In this document: piece by piece, positions 1 through 11,589 of the stretch
Position numbering within the stretch: the first letter of the stretch is position 1
How the letters are laid out: each line of letters begins with the position of its first letter
Assembly: GCA_911728435.2 (NCBI GenBank)
Contig: OU452210.1
Span: 5,580,001-5,644,000, forward strand
Reading direction: 5' to 3'
Origin: Apoderus coryli
Taxonomy: Eukaryota > Arthropoda > Insecta > Coleoptera > Attelabidae
Length of the DNA: 64,000 nt
The notes under the pieces: model-generated
Told to the model about the DNA's origin: nothing
Seen by the model: only the letters and a program-made list of their open reading frames with translations
Database searches by the model: none
Translations under genes and position numbers: made by a program

Positions 1-239
1 GCATTTTAATTTTTGTGATTCTGTTTATAATTCCTTCTCATATAACGTACACGCATTATCAATGGGTTACCTATGCTTGATTGCAAAATCAGAAATTCGA
101 CGAGTTGGCAGGCATTTTAAAAAAAAGACTAATTGGTAGTGTGCACTGAATATCTGCCTTTGGGGATCTACACTGTGGGGATTAGGAATATAAGTCTTCA
201 ATAATTAATATTGCTGTATCTACTATAAGGTATAAAGGC

Positions 240-260
240 CTTTATTATTATTATTATAAT
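240..260. repeat. ATT microsatellite
   Basis: Short run of TTATTATTATTATT. In this window such runs repeatedly mark the 3' ends of retroelements, but no coding remnant was recognised directly beside this one on the expected side. Confidence 0.6.
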
Positions 261-299
261 CTGAAAATTTTTCATCTTACATTCTCTTAGCTGTTTCAT

Positions 300-1000
300 C
301 GTCATCAGGCATTTTAAAATCCATACATTACAGAGACAAACTGAAAAGAACAGTTGCCATTAACCCTAATAATAATAATCTCCTTCAACAATTTAAGTCA
401 CATAGAATTGTAAAGCAAGCTAAAAATGAATTTAAAATAAAAGATGCAATAAAATTTGTTCATACTTGTTACGGTAGGGAGATGTCAAATCAGATAAAGG
501 TATTATTTCTAATTCCGGTAATGAATATTTTTGTAGTGTTGGGAGCCTGGCGACAAGGATTACAACATCTACGAAATCAGATAAAGAAATCCACACACGT
601 TATTTCTCAAACCAATACAGGTATCTGAAATTATAGAAGTAACCCACACCTTGAAAAATTGGACTAGTTGTATGGATCAAGTCACATCAGAATTGATAAA
701 AAAATAATCATAAATATCATCTTAGACCATTGAAACACACTTAATTAATAAAATATTTAATACTGGCATTTATCCGTGCATATTTAAAGAATCTGTAATC
801 ACTTCGATTTGTCGGTAATTACACACTAATTGCAACTACTATTATAAGTAAAATTATTCAAAAATGCATAACAAGTAGATTACGTAATTTTGATGAAAAA
901 CATAAACTCATCTCTGATTTTCAATTTGGTTTAAAAAAAACTCCAGCACGGCAAATGAATTATATACGGTATCTAATCAGATAGATATTTTACACCATTC
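300..1000 (+). pseudogene. Decayed Jockey/CR1-like LINE fragment
   Basis: Plus-strand remnant of a non-LTR retrotransposon, broken by many stops and frameshifts. Readable blocks occur in the order expected between endonuclease and reverse transcriptase: Y-R-D-K-L-K-R-T-V-A-I-N-P near 330-370, E-Y-F-C-S-V-G-S-L-A near 520-550, then H-T-L-I-N-K-I-F-N-T-G-I-Y-P with K-E-S-V-I-T-S-I near 735-815, and I-S-D-F-Q-F-G-F near 910-935. These match the linker and the first reverse transcriptase motifs of Jockey/CR1-like LINEs. The catalytic YADD block is absent. A 13-bp inverted repeat (ACCATTCATAATT) flanks about 13 bases at 995-1033, directly after the fragment. It is dead; the clade is uncertain. Confidence 0.65.
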
Positions 1001-1039
1001 ATAATTACACTTTTTCTCTAATTATGAATGGTCTAAAAA

Positions 1040-1895
1040 CTGAAGAGTTGGGGATGAACGAAACTGCGTGTCTGGTAAAAACATGGTAGTGTGAAGCAAA
1101 TATCCAACATAAAGTTTTGTTACATTATGTGACAAAGTAACAAATTATTTTTTACCTCGAAAACCGATAGAGATACAGGTATAGGACAATATTAATAAAA
1201 CAGTTAAACAATAAAGGGGTTATTCTAAAAATTTGCGAAAATACGGGGAGTTCCATTTCAAAAATTAAAGTTGCCAATAAGCGACAACCTCGCAACGCTG
1301 AAATTTTAGATCGATGTAACAGCTACGAAAATGTAAAATACTAAAGTTTTAGAAAAATCCTGCATTCCATTTTCCATAAACGTCTAATCTTCCAACAACC
1401 TATAATCACGTTGAATAATCATATCACCGATGAGAAATATTCCTAGTTACGCTTATGTTTTTAGCTTTAATGTTAATTGACGCCGAGCATCATAACGAGT
1501 GTTATAATAATTCAAATAATATTAAACCTACCTAACTTTTAATTTTAATTAATTTTATGTTATGCATAGATGAGGCAAAATAATATAGTCGGACCATGTA
1601 AAATAATAAATATATTCACTTTAAATATTGGAATATGTGCCATAATGCGAGAAATACTCAATTAGTGTAACTAAATTTAATGTTCATTCTAGAAACCCAA
1701 TTAAGTAGTGGTTACAATGTAAATTTATTTCCGTATAGAGTTAGGAGTAGTTAGTCGAATAGTTTGGACATATTAGCTATAAGCAACTGTTGTGCACTGG
1801 TAGAATTGTTAGGACAATAATTCTACACTGCAGATTTATATGCCTCGTAAATCTAATTTTATGGGTATCTGTGCTGATACTAAAATTAAACATTC
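1040..1895. other. AT-rich non-coding stretch
   Basis: No coding signal, splice structure or repeat was recognised here on either strand. Confidence 0.6.
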
Positions 1896-1896
1896 T

Positions 1897-2399
1897 TCTT
1901 TTACCGGGGTGAATATCTCATAATTGTTTGAAGCAAACAATGACGAAAATCATTTAGATGACGGTATTTCGTTTACTCTGAATTCAATAAAATATGATAG
2001 TGGTATTTTAAGCATTAAATTATCTTTGTTTATGTTGAATGTTTATAACTAGTATGTAAGGAAAACTAATCATTTTTGACCTAAAAAGTGTATGTATTTA
2101 ATTATTTAATAATAATAGTAATAATATTTTGGCTAGTACATGAAAAAATTAGTGGTTGTGTGGCACAACTTGTTGCTGTAGCGGTATGTAGTAATTAGCT
2201 AGTAATAGTAAAGTCTATTCAATAATAATAATTTTGTAAAGAAAGTGCGGCGCAGGAGTCGAGATTGGCGTGTAGCCGGTCGATTGTATTGACTTGTGTG
2301 ATTGTGTTGTGCCGCTCGAGTTGCGGGTAGCGGTAAGTGGTTCTAACAACTAATAGGTATTTTACCGGGGTGAATATCTCATAATTGTTTGAAGCAAAC
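1897..2399. repeat. 38-39 bp direct repeat bracketing an insertion
   Basis: A block beginning TTTACCGGGGTGAATATCTC is present twice with no differences that I can see, at about 1896-1935 and 2361-2399. Between the copies lie about 425 bases, including a 280-bp hAT-family fragment that ends exactly at the second copy. This could be an unusually long target duplication or a small segmental duplication. Confidence 0.75.
2082..2361. mobile_element. Internal fragment of the hAT family at 5990-7179
   Basis: This 280-bp stretch is nearly identical to 6644-6921 inside the complete hAT element. I see only a handful of substitutions and a 2-bp difference near 2293. It lacks the CAGTGGCG termini, so it is an internal piece, probably left by gap repair, recombination or deletion. 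Confidence 0.85.
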
Positions 2400-5300
2400 C
2401 TATTTGACATTTCATAAGGTTCTTGCAAACTAGAACTCTTCGATGCAATCTTATAAGAAGATATACAGGTCAACCATTTTTACATACATATTTTCAACAC
2501 GATACAAAAGTACACATTTTTTTAGATATTCATATATAATTTGTAGATGAGATTTTTATTTGTACTCTTTATAAACATGCCATCAAGACATACAAATTCA
2601 AAATTTAACAATGTGTAACTTCGTATTGAAAGAAATATTATATTATCATGTCATGTCTATGATACGCGTGGATCAGATCGATTTTGGAAAAAATTGCACC
2701 ACCTTGTAGATGTTGTTTAAAATGCTGTACTTAATAGTGTAACGAATATAAGCACCATCAGTTACAAGTTGAATTTGCGGTAATAACCGCATCAGCTCCA
2801 ATCATTACAATCCTTTTTTATTACTCAATGAAGTGCAGAAGCTACATAATAACGGTCTGCAACTTCGGTTTGAACCATACTTTCAAACTCTGCTTTAGCA
2901 ATTTTGTGGTTTTGTGGTTTTAACCTAGGTGGTGTACAATATGGCAAGTTCATGTTTGTAATAATGTTCACGTTGTACGTTTGTAAAATAAAATAAAGTT
3001 GTTAACAATTTTTAAAAACAATTTTGAACTAAAAACAAACATAATTAACAATTTGAAAAAGCCCCACCTTTTTGACCACTATATACCTACATATTATAAT
3101 TATGTATAAACCATTATTAACACATTACTATTTAATTAATTATATTTAATCGTTAGCCACTAAATGAATTAATTACGGAGCAATATACAAATAAATCTAA
3201 TATGATTAGTTAATTTAGGTAGACAGTGTTTGAATTCCGATATAATGTACAGGTATAGAGGTTGGTTTAACTTTGTGTTGACATACAAAATGAATAATAA
3301 TAAACAGTTTATCATATTAAATATAGATGAGCAGATTTTGCAGATAATTCATCATGAAAATGATAATTCATTCACATTTTTTTTTTTTTTTATTGAGAAA
3401 CTTTCTTAAATCGGTGAACACATCTTACATGACCGTAACAAAATTAATTAAATTTAAATAATAATAATTTAAATTATTTAATAAAACATCCCTGCTCCAC
3501 ACTTGACTCAAGGTGGTCTATAGTGATTGAAACATTGAATCACTTTAGTTACTGTGGAAACGATAATGTAACCTCCTGGAGAGAACACTCGTTTTCCTCT
3601 GATGAGCTGCTAATAAAAAATGCAACATCTCAATCTTCCCCGTCGTTGTAAAATATTTCAGTCCATATGACATTGTCAACGTTGTAAGATACTTACTCGT
3701 TTCGTTTTTGGTAATAATTGTGAAGGTTTCAAGTTGCCGAAATCTTCAGTGAAAATAAGTTGCTGCATCGGTATTGTTGCTTAGCAGACATTCTAGATAA
3801 TTACACATTTTTTAAGGTCGCACAAAAAACCTGGAGGTTAAGTTTGAGGTTGTTGAATTTTTTTTTTGTTTAAAACAATAATTATAGATGTATTGTCATA
3901 AATAATTTTTAATATTGATACACATTAATTTCATTCATATTATATACTCGTACAACATTAATTGGTAACCTTGTATCAACTTGTATAGCGTATCTAATTA
4001 TTTCATAAACTATTACATTTAGCATAGGACATCTATATATCAACGATAGGTTTTTTTAGCATTTTTCACAAAAAAGTGTCAAATACTGATTTAAAAAATA
4101 ACTTGGATATTGCATATAGAAATTTGATACATTTTTCAGTGCGACACCCTGTGTAAATTTACCAGCCATACGTCTTCAGGTGGTAGTTTTTTTACGTTAT
4201 GGGTGAAATGTAATCATATAATCTTAACTAGAGACTGCGATTAGCTACATTTGTTGCTGAAGTCAGCTCCACAAATTTATTTTGTGGAGCTGATGTCGTT
4301 TTATTGTTATAATCATCGCTCCTCTTCGAGATGGATGACTTCATTAAATAAAACCATAATTTAAGATGGAAGACCCTATATATTTTAGGTTCCTTAGAAG
4401 AAATAAAAGTAACTTTCATAAAAACACACTAATCGAATTTTGTGTAATTTAGACAGATATTTAGAACAATAATAGTCGTTTTATTGTTATAAATTAAATT
4501 ATGGTGTTAATGTTGGTGCAGCATTTTTCGGACTATCAATATTCAAATAATTAAAAATCATCCACAATCATAAGAATACACTATCTACTACCGACCATAT
4601 AACAGCTTTGGAAAATAACAAAGGAACATTATTGGATATATATACTATTAGAATGTGCGTGAATTAGGAACAAAAACTAATATATGGATTCATTTCTGGA
4701 ATATTAGCGCTTTTCAGGTTTTTTAGATTGATCGCAATTAATTTCCAGGGGCACAAATAAAAAAGGAGGAGTAATTGCTGCATTTTCAGATATGTTCCTT
4801 GTGATTTATGTTCCTTTGTGTCTGTTGCGGAAATGAATGCACTGCCCATCAGGGTTAATTTCAGTGATTGAAGAGTATACATCAACAGAATACTCGACCA
4901 GCATCGAGTATTCACCCGGGGCACTCTGTTTTAGGATATAAACTTTTTTTGCTAATTATGTTCATTCTAAATACACTGTTATTAATTATAAATTCATCAT
5001 ATTGGGTGAATTAAACATTACTACATATTAAAATAGAAACTACAATATGTATATGAATAATATTTCGGAGTTTAGATTTCTGAGCTTTTCCTTGGAAAAT
5101 TAACACTTATTAATATGCCCTGTTCTAAAGAAGTTGTCGTGCCTGTCTGATCACCTCCATCTTCCGTCATTCAATATTAATTTTTTATTGAGTTCTTGCT
5201 AAAAGAAACTAATTGCTCGAATAGACTTAAACTGCAACTTCAGTAGCGCTAACACTCCGTATCATTACAATTTCATGTTAACCTCTGATTTCTATTGTTA

Positions 5301-5980
5301 TTCCCTGCAGTCTTATAACTAATTCAGCAAAATCAACGAAGTACTTATGGTTGAAATGTGATGCAGTGTACACATCTTTTGTGTTTTTCTTCAGTATATT
5401 TAACGGAATAATTCACTGTCCTGAGTGAATTTCTTTAATATCTTTTCGTACACCAAATACGCGTATAGAAAATAATGCCTGTAATTTTTATTCGTCAGCT
5501 GCGCGCACAAAATTGCTGCTGTTCTCCTCCCTTTATGAGTGTGTTCTGGTTGTGACGCAGTTTGTATTGATATTGATGTATCTTTTCTTATTATTTCACA
5601 AATAAAGGAAGTGATTTTTCGATAAGTGAGATGTCAAAGATGTCATTGGTTACTATTAATCTAACATAATATGTTATATGTTTGTTTAGACTTTTTTCTA
5701 AGAATATCTTTTCTATGTTATGTATGCTATATTATCTTTACGTGTATACTGTATCTGTTCTATAATTGGGTATTTTTGTGGATAATCATATTCTTAATAA
5801 TTCAACAAATTAAGTCGGTATACTTACTTTTTGTAAACGTGTATATGTGTACAAAATGTACATTTTTTCGTTATTTACTAAAATGATGAATGATGAACTT
5901 TGACTTGACCATGTTAAGAGAAGTACTGGGTCAAAACCCATATGAAGATTGTAAATTATTGTCAATCATCCAAATAAACA
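2400..5980. other. AT-rich stretch without recognised genes
   Basis: Short chance-length reading frames occur on both strands (for example 4664-4924 minus). None shows a domain, splice borders or coding bias that I recognise. A poly-T run lies near 3379-3392. Confidence 0.5.
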
Positions 5981-5989
5981 TATTATATG

Positions 5990-7179
5990 CAGTGGCGACT
6001 GATCGGGGTAGGCAAGGTAGGCACCGCCTACCTTTAAAACTTCTCCCTAAATTAAATAGTCAATTTATTATTATTGACTCCATAATTTAAATAAAAATAA
6101 TACTGATTCTTATATTAATTTAATTTATTTCATTTTCTATCTTAAACCTTTAAAACATTTAATTCAATAATTATCTGTAGGTATAATATAACTACAGCAA
6201 AATAGGTTTACCGCTGGTGCTATAACTCACTACCGAGACTTCGCATTTTTACAGGTAACTGTGATCGTCGCCTAGTATAGACATATACCTATGTACATAT
6301 CAACAGTTTTGCGTCACCGGGTATGCACTACCAAAAATAACCCTCTTGACAATACGGCCTAAAATAAAAACATGTATTTTGGTCAAAATTGTTGTACTTT
6401 TTCTTGAATATCTATAAATAAATATACAGAAAAAACTGGTGGTGATTAAGAACTTTTATATAATATTGAAATAATATGTGTGCTATTGTGTTTACGTTGA
6501 GCTTAGGCACCTACCCCGGCCGCCTTCTATCTATTGTAGATAGGTAGATACACTATTTGCACAAATTTCGATTTGTACGTTAGGTTACATTATGTTTGAA
6601 CTATTTTTTGTTCGTTTGTTGTTTAAATACTAGTGCCATTGATTAAAAAGTGTATGTATTTAATTATTTAATAATAATAGTAATAATATTTTGGCTAGTA
6701 CATGTAAAAATTAGTGGTTGTGTGGCACAACTTGTTGCGGTAGCGGTAAGTAGTAATTAGCTAGTAATAGTAAAGTCTATTCAATAATAATAATTTTGTA
6801 AAGAAAGTGCGGCGCAGGAGTCGAGATTGGCGTGTAGCCGGTCGATTGTATTGACGTGTGATTGTGTTGTGCCGGTCGAGTTGCGGGTAGCGGTAAGTGG
6901 TTCTAACAACTAATAGGTATTAGAGTTTATTTGATTATGTATTGGATTTTGTAGAGTAGTGAATGGGGCATAATTTTTAAAAATAAATCAAAAACAATTA
7001 ATATTTACCTTACGAAACCCGTATTTTAACGTTTTTTTTTTACCTTGATAATTTTCTACTTTTCATCTAAGGCGCTTGAACTTGACAATCTCAAAAAAAT
7101 TTCGCCTGCGGGGCAATTTTCTTCAAATGCATTTTTTAATTAGTGCCTACCTAATTAAATTACCCACGAGCCGCCACTG
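5990..7179. mobile_element. Non-autonomous hAT transposon, 1,190 bp
   Basis: The left end begins CAGTGGCGACTGATCGGG and the right end, read on the minus strand, begins CAGTGGCGGCTCGTGGG. Both continue into a related GGTAGGCAC motif. The element is flanked by a perfect 8-bp target duplication, ATTATATG, at 5982-5989 and 7180-7187. CAGTGGCG termini with 8-bp duplications are hallmarks of the hAT superfamily. No transposase frame survives inside, so any movement would depend on an enzyme from elsewhere. The internal stretch 6644-6921 is duplicated at 2082-2361. Confidence 0.92.
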
Positions 7180-7187
7180 ATTATATG

Positions 7188-7988
7188 ATGAAAACAATTT
7201 ATACGATACGTATGAGTGCTTATCTAGTGTAAGCATAACCAAAATCTCACGTTTACGTATGGAGATGCGTATAACGGTAAAATAGCCCTCCAGCATTGTC
7301 ATTGGATTACCATGTGTTGCACAAATAATAAGAAGCATTTTTATATAAAATTTGTCAACAAGTAATGGAAAACTCTTCAATATCCTATTTGAGTTGGTAA
7401 TCAACAAATGCCTCCTAACTTTTTGCAAATGGCAAATATGGCAAGAATATCGATATTTTTATCGACACGCTTACACGCCTTAAAACATACAAAATAGATT
7501 GAACATTTTTTTTCTACACGCGAATAAAAGCCTGTTTTCTGTCGAATCCTTTTAGGAAAACTCATAACGCTTGAATTTTTATAGATGGGTTTTAGTTTTT
7601 CATCCCTTTCTTAGTGCTACTTGTATTTATATTATTCCCTTGTTTCTTCTTCAGTAAATTCTAAGCATAACAGCTATAAAAAAAACTTGAGTATCATCAT
7701 GTATTGCACAAAAATAAAGCCTCGTGAAATATAACAAAAATCTCTAGTTGTCAACAAAATATATATGGTACAGATATGCTGCCATTCTCAGAAGACAGAT
7801 TTTTTATTAAAAAAAGCATTATACGTATTGTTTTTTGTTGATCTTGTAATATATTATATTATTTTAAACAAGTAGTCTATATTGAAGTGGAGTACAATGA
7901 TATTATGTTCTTCAAATAAAAGTCAACCTCCACGAAACAAATTTTATAGATTTCTCTAAAAATCCAGATATGTTTTCGTACCGGAAAT
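7188..7988. other. AT-rich stretch; shares a short repeat with 26.5 kb
   Basis: At about 7870-7935 there is a block containing AGTAGTCTATATTGAAGTGG and AATAAAAGTCAACCTCCAC. Related halves recur near 26470-26545, with the first half inverted there. Nothing else was recognised. Confidence 0.5.
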
Positions 7989-8315
7989 ACAATTAACCTC
8001 GTCTTAAATCACAGTAAAGACTGAGAAATCTGGTGTATACGCGTTGTCGTCTAATATACATTAGCATGTTCTGCACAATACATTGTTCAATCTGGACGTG
8101 CTATAAAAACCAGAATAGTTGAACAATATAAAATTATTACTAAATCTCAAGCACGAAAGTATACCTGTATTGATAGCAAGTCTGCAATAGTAAACCATAT
8201 CATAAATCTAGGCCATCCTTTTGATGTCGCTAATAACGTAAAACTATTACACATTTGTAACAAAGGTACACGGCTTAATAGATACTCTAGAAATTATGGA
8301 AATGATAGTAATTAA
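7985..8315 (+). pseudogene. Penelope-like element GIY-YIG endonuclease remnant
   Basis: Plus-strand end of a Penelope-like retroelement. From 8067 an uninterrupted frame of 82 codons ends at TAA (8313-8315). It reads A-Q-Y-I-V-Q-S-G-R-A-I-K-T-R, then K-S-A-I-V-N-H-I-I-N-L-G-H-P-F and L-H-I-C-N-K-G-T-R-L-N. That is the C-terminal part of the GIY-YIG nuclease module that follows the reverse transcriptase in Penelope-like elements; Y-I-V-Q-S-G corresponds to the usual Y-I-G-Q-T/S-G. The preceding K-S-G-V-Y-A-L-S block (about 8026-8046) is in another frame, so a frameshift separates the two halves of the nuclease. No reverse transcriptase core was recognised upstream. This lineage differs clearly from the young element at 33.8-36.9 kb. 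Confidence 0.72.
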
Positions 8316-10330
8316 CAATAGATCATCCATCAATTACCCAACTGAACAAACCGAATTTACATCCACCAGCTCTACAAGCCAAGCGCGTCAAGATTACATC
8401 TAAAATCTAATTTATAAACAATAACAGTAATTGAGTTGAGCATAAATATTACGAATAGAAACGAAAAAAATAAATTTCAATTACCTTCTTATTATTTTTC
8501 GTGACGATAATACTACTGCAATAATTTTAAGATCTTTTTTTTATTTTTTGTTTAAGTACCTAGTCCATACTACAATGCAGTGTTCCAGATAGGAAATGAA
8601 ATACGTCTGACTTCACAAGATTATTTATTATAAAAATATACTCAACCAGAGTGTCTGCAAAAGATGTTTCGGGATCCATTTCCCATTATCAGTGGCTTAA
8701 TTCAACATCTTTTAATAGAAATCTTAAATCAGACATTTTTTTGTTGAATTATTTATCACTAAGTGTATACGTACATACCTATATAATATCTAGTTGAAAT
8801 TACACGATGAAAAACTATCTCAAAAAATATTTAGAAATTATTCATTGATATTTTTAAATTTTACATGAATATGTTGATTATCAACAGGCAGGTTTTTTGT
8901 TGCCTAGCCTCAAATTAATTTAGATTCATATTTCAAATTTGATACACCACTTACAAATCATCATCTAATTATTTCCTACAGATATTGTATACAAGTTTGG
9001 ACTGAAGGCATATTTTTAGAGTTTACTATTTTGCTCGATCTTTCTAAAGTAAATATGTATGAAAAATGTAGCTTTCTTGTAATTAGTTACCTTTCTTCTT
9101 TTATGTTAGTTAAATACGAACTTCTAGTATGGAAAGTTAACTGCAATTTAGTTGTATAAAATATCACTATATCAAACTGAAATTTTAAATTTAATCAAGT
9201 GGTAACGGTCGATATAATCTGCGCTTGTAATAGAGGATTAAATACGTGATTGGTTAAGCTTAATTATAGCAAAATCTTCTATAGTCCTCGACATCTACTA
9301 TATGTTACAGTATAGTACTTTGTTTCATTTCAAAATTGTGTTTATTGTTTCATATATTATATAAACGCAAAAATCATAGACGAGGGTGATTCGTATTTCT
9401 CTAATGTTAAGCTTGTTACAAGAGGTTTGGCTTAGGGCAGCATCATCATCAACATCAATATGAAGGTTTGGAATTATATTTAATGCATGTATTTGTAAGT
9501 AATATGTTCTGGTAGGCATAGCGAACGCATATATCTCGATTCTCTTTTATCAATAAAAAGTACTATTTTTCCGAGTTTGTTTTGCCGGTATTTATTCGTT
9601 AATATTCTGAATTTCAAAATTACGTCTCCACAATTAGGATTGCGGATAACAGAGTGTCCTATGTCCTGTTCTCACACTTCTCACACTTGATGTCGCTAAA
9701 AACACCTAAATGGTTTTATGTTAATTTTATTCAAACACATGTCTGATATAACGTCCATAATTAACAACATAGGTGACTCAAATTGATTGTAATATAAAGT
9801 ATCTAGAAACTGTTTAAAAGATATTCGAGAAGCTAGATATTATAAAAGTTTGATTAAATCCAATCACAGGATGCAAATGCTATTGCGATTTACCTTTGAT
9901 CCAATATTTTAAAAACTGCTTTAAATCTTTTTATTACGAAATAATAACCAGCTTCTTAAATTAAAAACTATGATCAATCCCCGACAGTTCATATCCCTTA
10001 AAAAACCATGCTCAAATCTACGCGATGAATTGAATGTGAATATAATCGAATACTTCATTTTACTTTTTTCGTTCACTATTAAGTTTATGTTATTTCAAGT
10101 TAATTAATTGGTAATATTGCTGATTTCAATATGCAAATTTGCAATCGCTTGTATTCAGAATCCGGGTAGTTATAATCCCTCGAGTGATAAGCTCATCTAT
10201 ATTATTGTGTTAAATTTAGCTTCGAAGTCACTATAGATGATACGAAATCATTTACGAATTTGCATTTAATAACCAGTTTGATTGTAGTGCATTAATTTCT
10301 CTTTGAAGACAATATTTACTAAAACAAATA
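8316..10330. other. AT-rich stretch without recognised features
   Basis: I see no convincing coding, RNA gene or element termini here. Confidence 0.55.
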
Positions 10331-10332
10331 TA

Positions 10333-11134
10333 CAGGGTGTTTCTATATTCCACCGACAACGCTCTACCACACAAAGCTATCGCTAATTCATGCATTTTGA
10401 TATAAGGACAAATACCCTTAAAGGGCTTAGTTGTCTAGTTACAGGGTCTCAAATGTTCAAATCTAAAATTTGCCATAATTCAAAAACGCCTTTAAATATT
10501 TTTTTAAAATTTCTTGACTGATATGCTCTTTAAAAAAGTCATATTTTTACATAAACAATTTTTTTATTTAATTAACCAGTGGTATGCTATAAGGGTTTTT
10601 ATCTTTTTATCCCCCTATTTTTCCCTGGAATAAATATATTTTTTTAAGCAAAAATGAACAAGGAATTACAAAAAATTAAATATATATTTACTCCAGTGGC
10701 GTAAAAAATAGTGGGATAACAATTTCACTAACCTCTATTTTTTTTTTGTAAGGGTCCGTTCGACATGAGTCCCCGGTTTCATGCAGCCTCATGGGCTTAT
10801 TGTAAACCGCTAAACCCTATAGAATGCAACTGGTTAATTTAAAAAAAAAAAAAAACATTATATCCAATTATGACTTTTTTAAAGAACAGTCAAGCAATTT
10901 AAAATAAAAATATTTAAAGGCGTTGTTGAATTATGGCAAAATTTCGATTATACATTTTTTGAACATTTGAGACCCTGTAACTAGACAACTAAGCCCTTTA
11001 AGGGTATATCTGTCTATATCAAAATGCATGAAAATTTGGTGATAGATCAATCTAATCTCTACTAGTAAAATATTTTGGGAGTTTGTGCCACTTCCGGTTA
11101 TACCAACTTTCTTATTTCAAATGGAACACCCTAT
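10333..11134. mobile_element. Fold-back / mariner-like MITE with long inverted repeats
   Basis: The left end is TA-CAGGGTGTTTCTATATTCC. The right end reads GGAACACCCTATATA, a degenerate counterpart. Long internal arms match in inverse orientation: 10380-10530 (containing AAGGGCTTAGTTGTCTAGTT and CAGGGTCTCAAATGTTC) against about 10900-11040. A second nested inverted repeat (CCCTGGAATAAATATAT against ATATATTTACTCCAGTGG) lies near 10612-10700. No coding capacity was seen. TA-flanked CAGGGTG ends suggest a Tc1/mariner-derived non-autonomous element. Confidence 0.7.
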
Positions 11135-11415
11135 ATATAATTAGATTTTTGGATTCGGTATCCATTTTGGAGTATTTTTTCTTAACACTGCCATATACCG
11201 ATCTTCAACAGTTTTTGAATAAATAATATATTTTAAATTTTAATGGCCGCAAACAAGTCTTTGGAAAATAGTCACCATTTGGTCACCTGAATAGGCAGAC
11301 CCTGGACATTTTGGCGGAAGATATATAATATCTTAGAAAAATCAACTGTCCTGACACGTGCGCCCAGAAGGTTACAGGGTGGTCTGCTGTATTGTTATCT
11401 ACTAGTAAAAATAGG

Positions 11416-11585
11416 CACCATCTAGGTTCTGGGCGTCTGCATTTAAAGACAATGGCATACCTGTTGGCCAATTGTGTTAAGGTTTAGTCTTCGTAATCGT
11501 AAGGTTGCGAGTTCAAAACTGGGCCATGTGTTAGAGATAGTTTTCTATAGGAGCTTTTCCGACTTATAAATTATTATAAAAAAAG
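11416..11585 (+). repeat. tRNA-like SINE candidate, copy 1
   Basis: The repeat starts CACCATCTAGGTTCTGGGCG and shares about 90 bp with 44571-44690. Inside it, TGGCCAATTGTGTTAAGG resembles a tRNA A box, and GGTTGCGAGTTCAAAACTG resembles a B box about 30 bases downstream. The TTCGTAA between them recalls the anticodon loop of tRNA-Thr(CGT). An A/T-rich tail ending in a short A run follows near 11580. This fits a tRNA-derived SINE, but the shared sequence upstream of the A box is unusual, so the call is tentative. Confidence 0.5.
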
Positions 11586-11589
11586 AACC

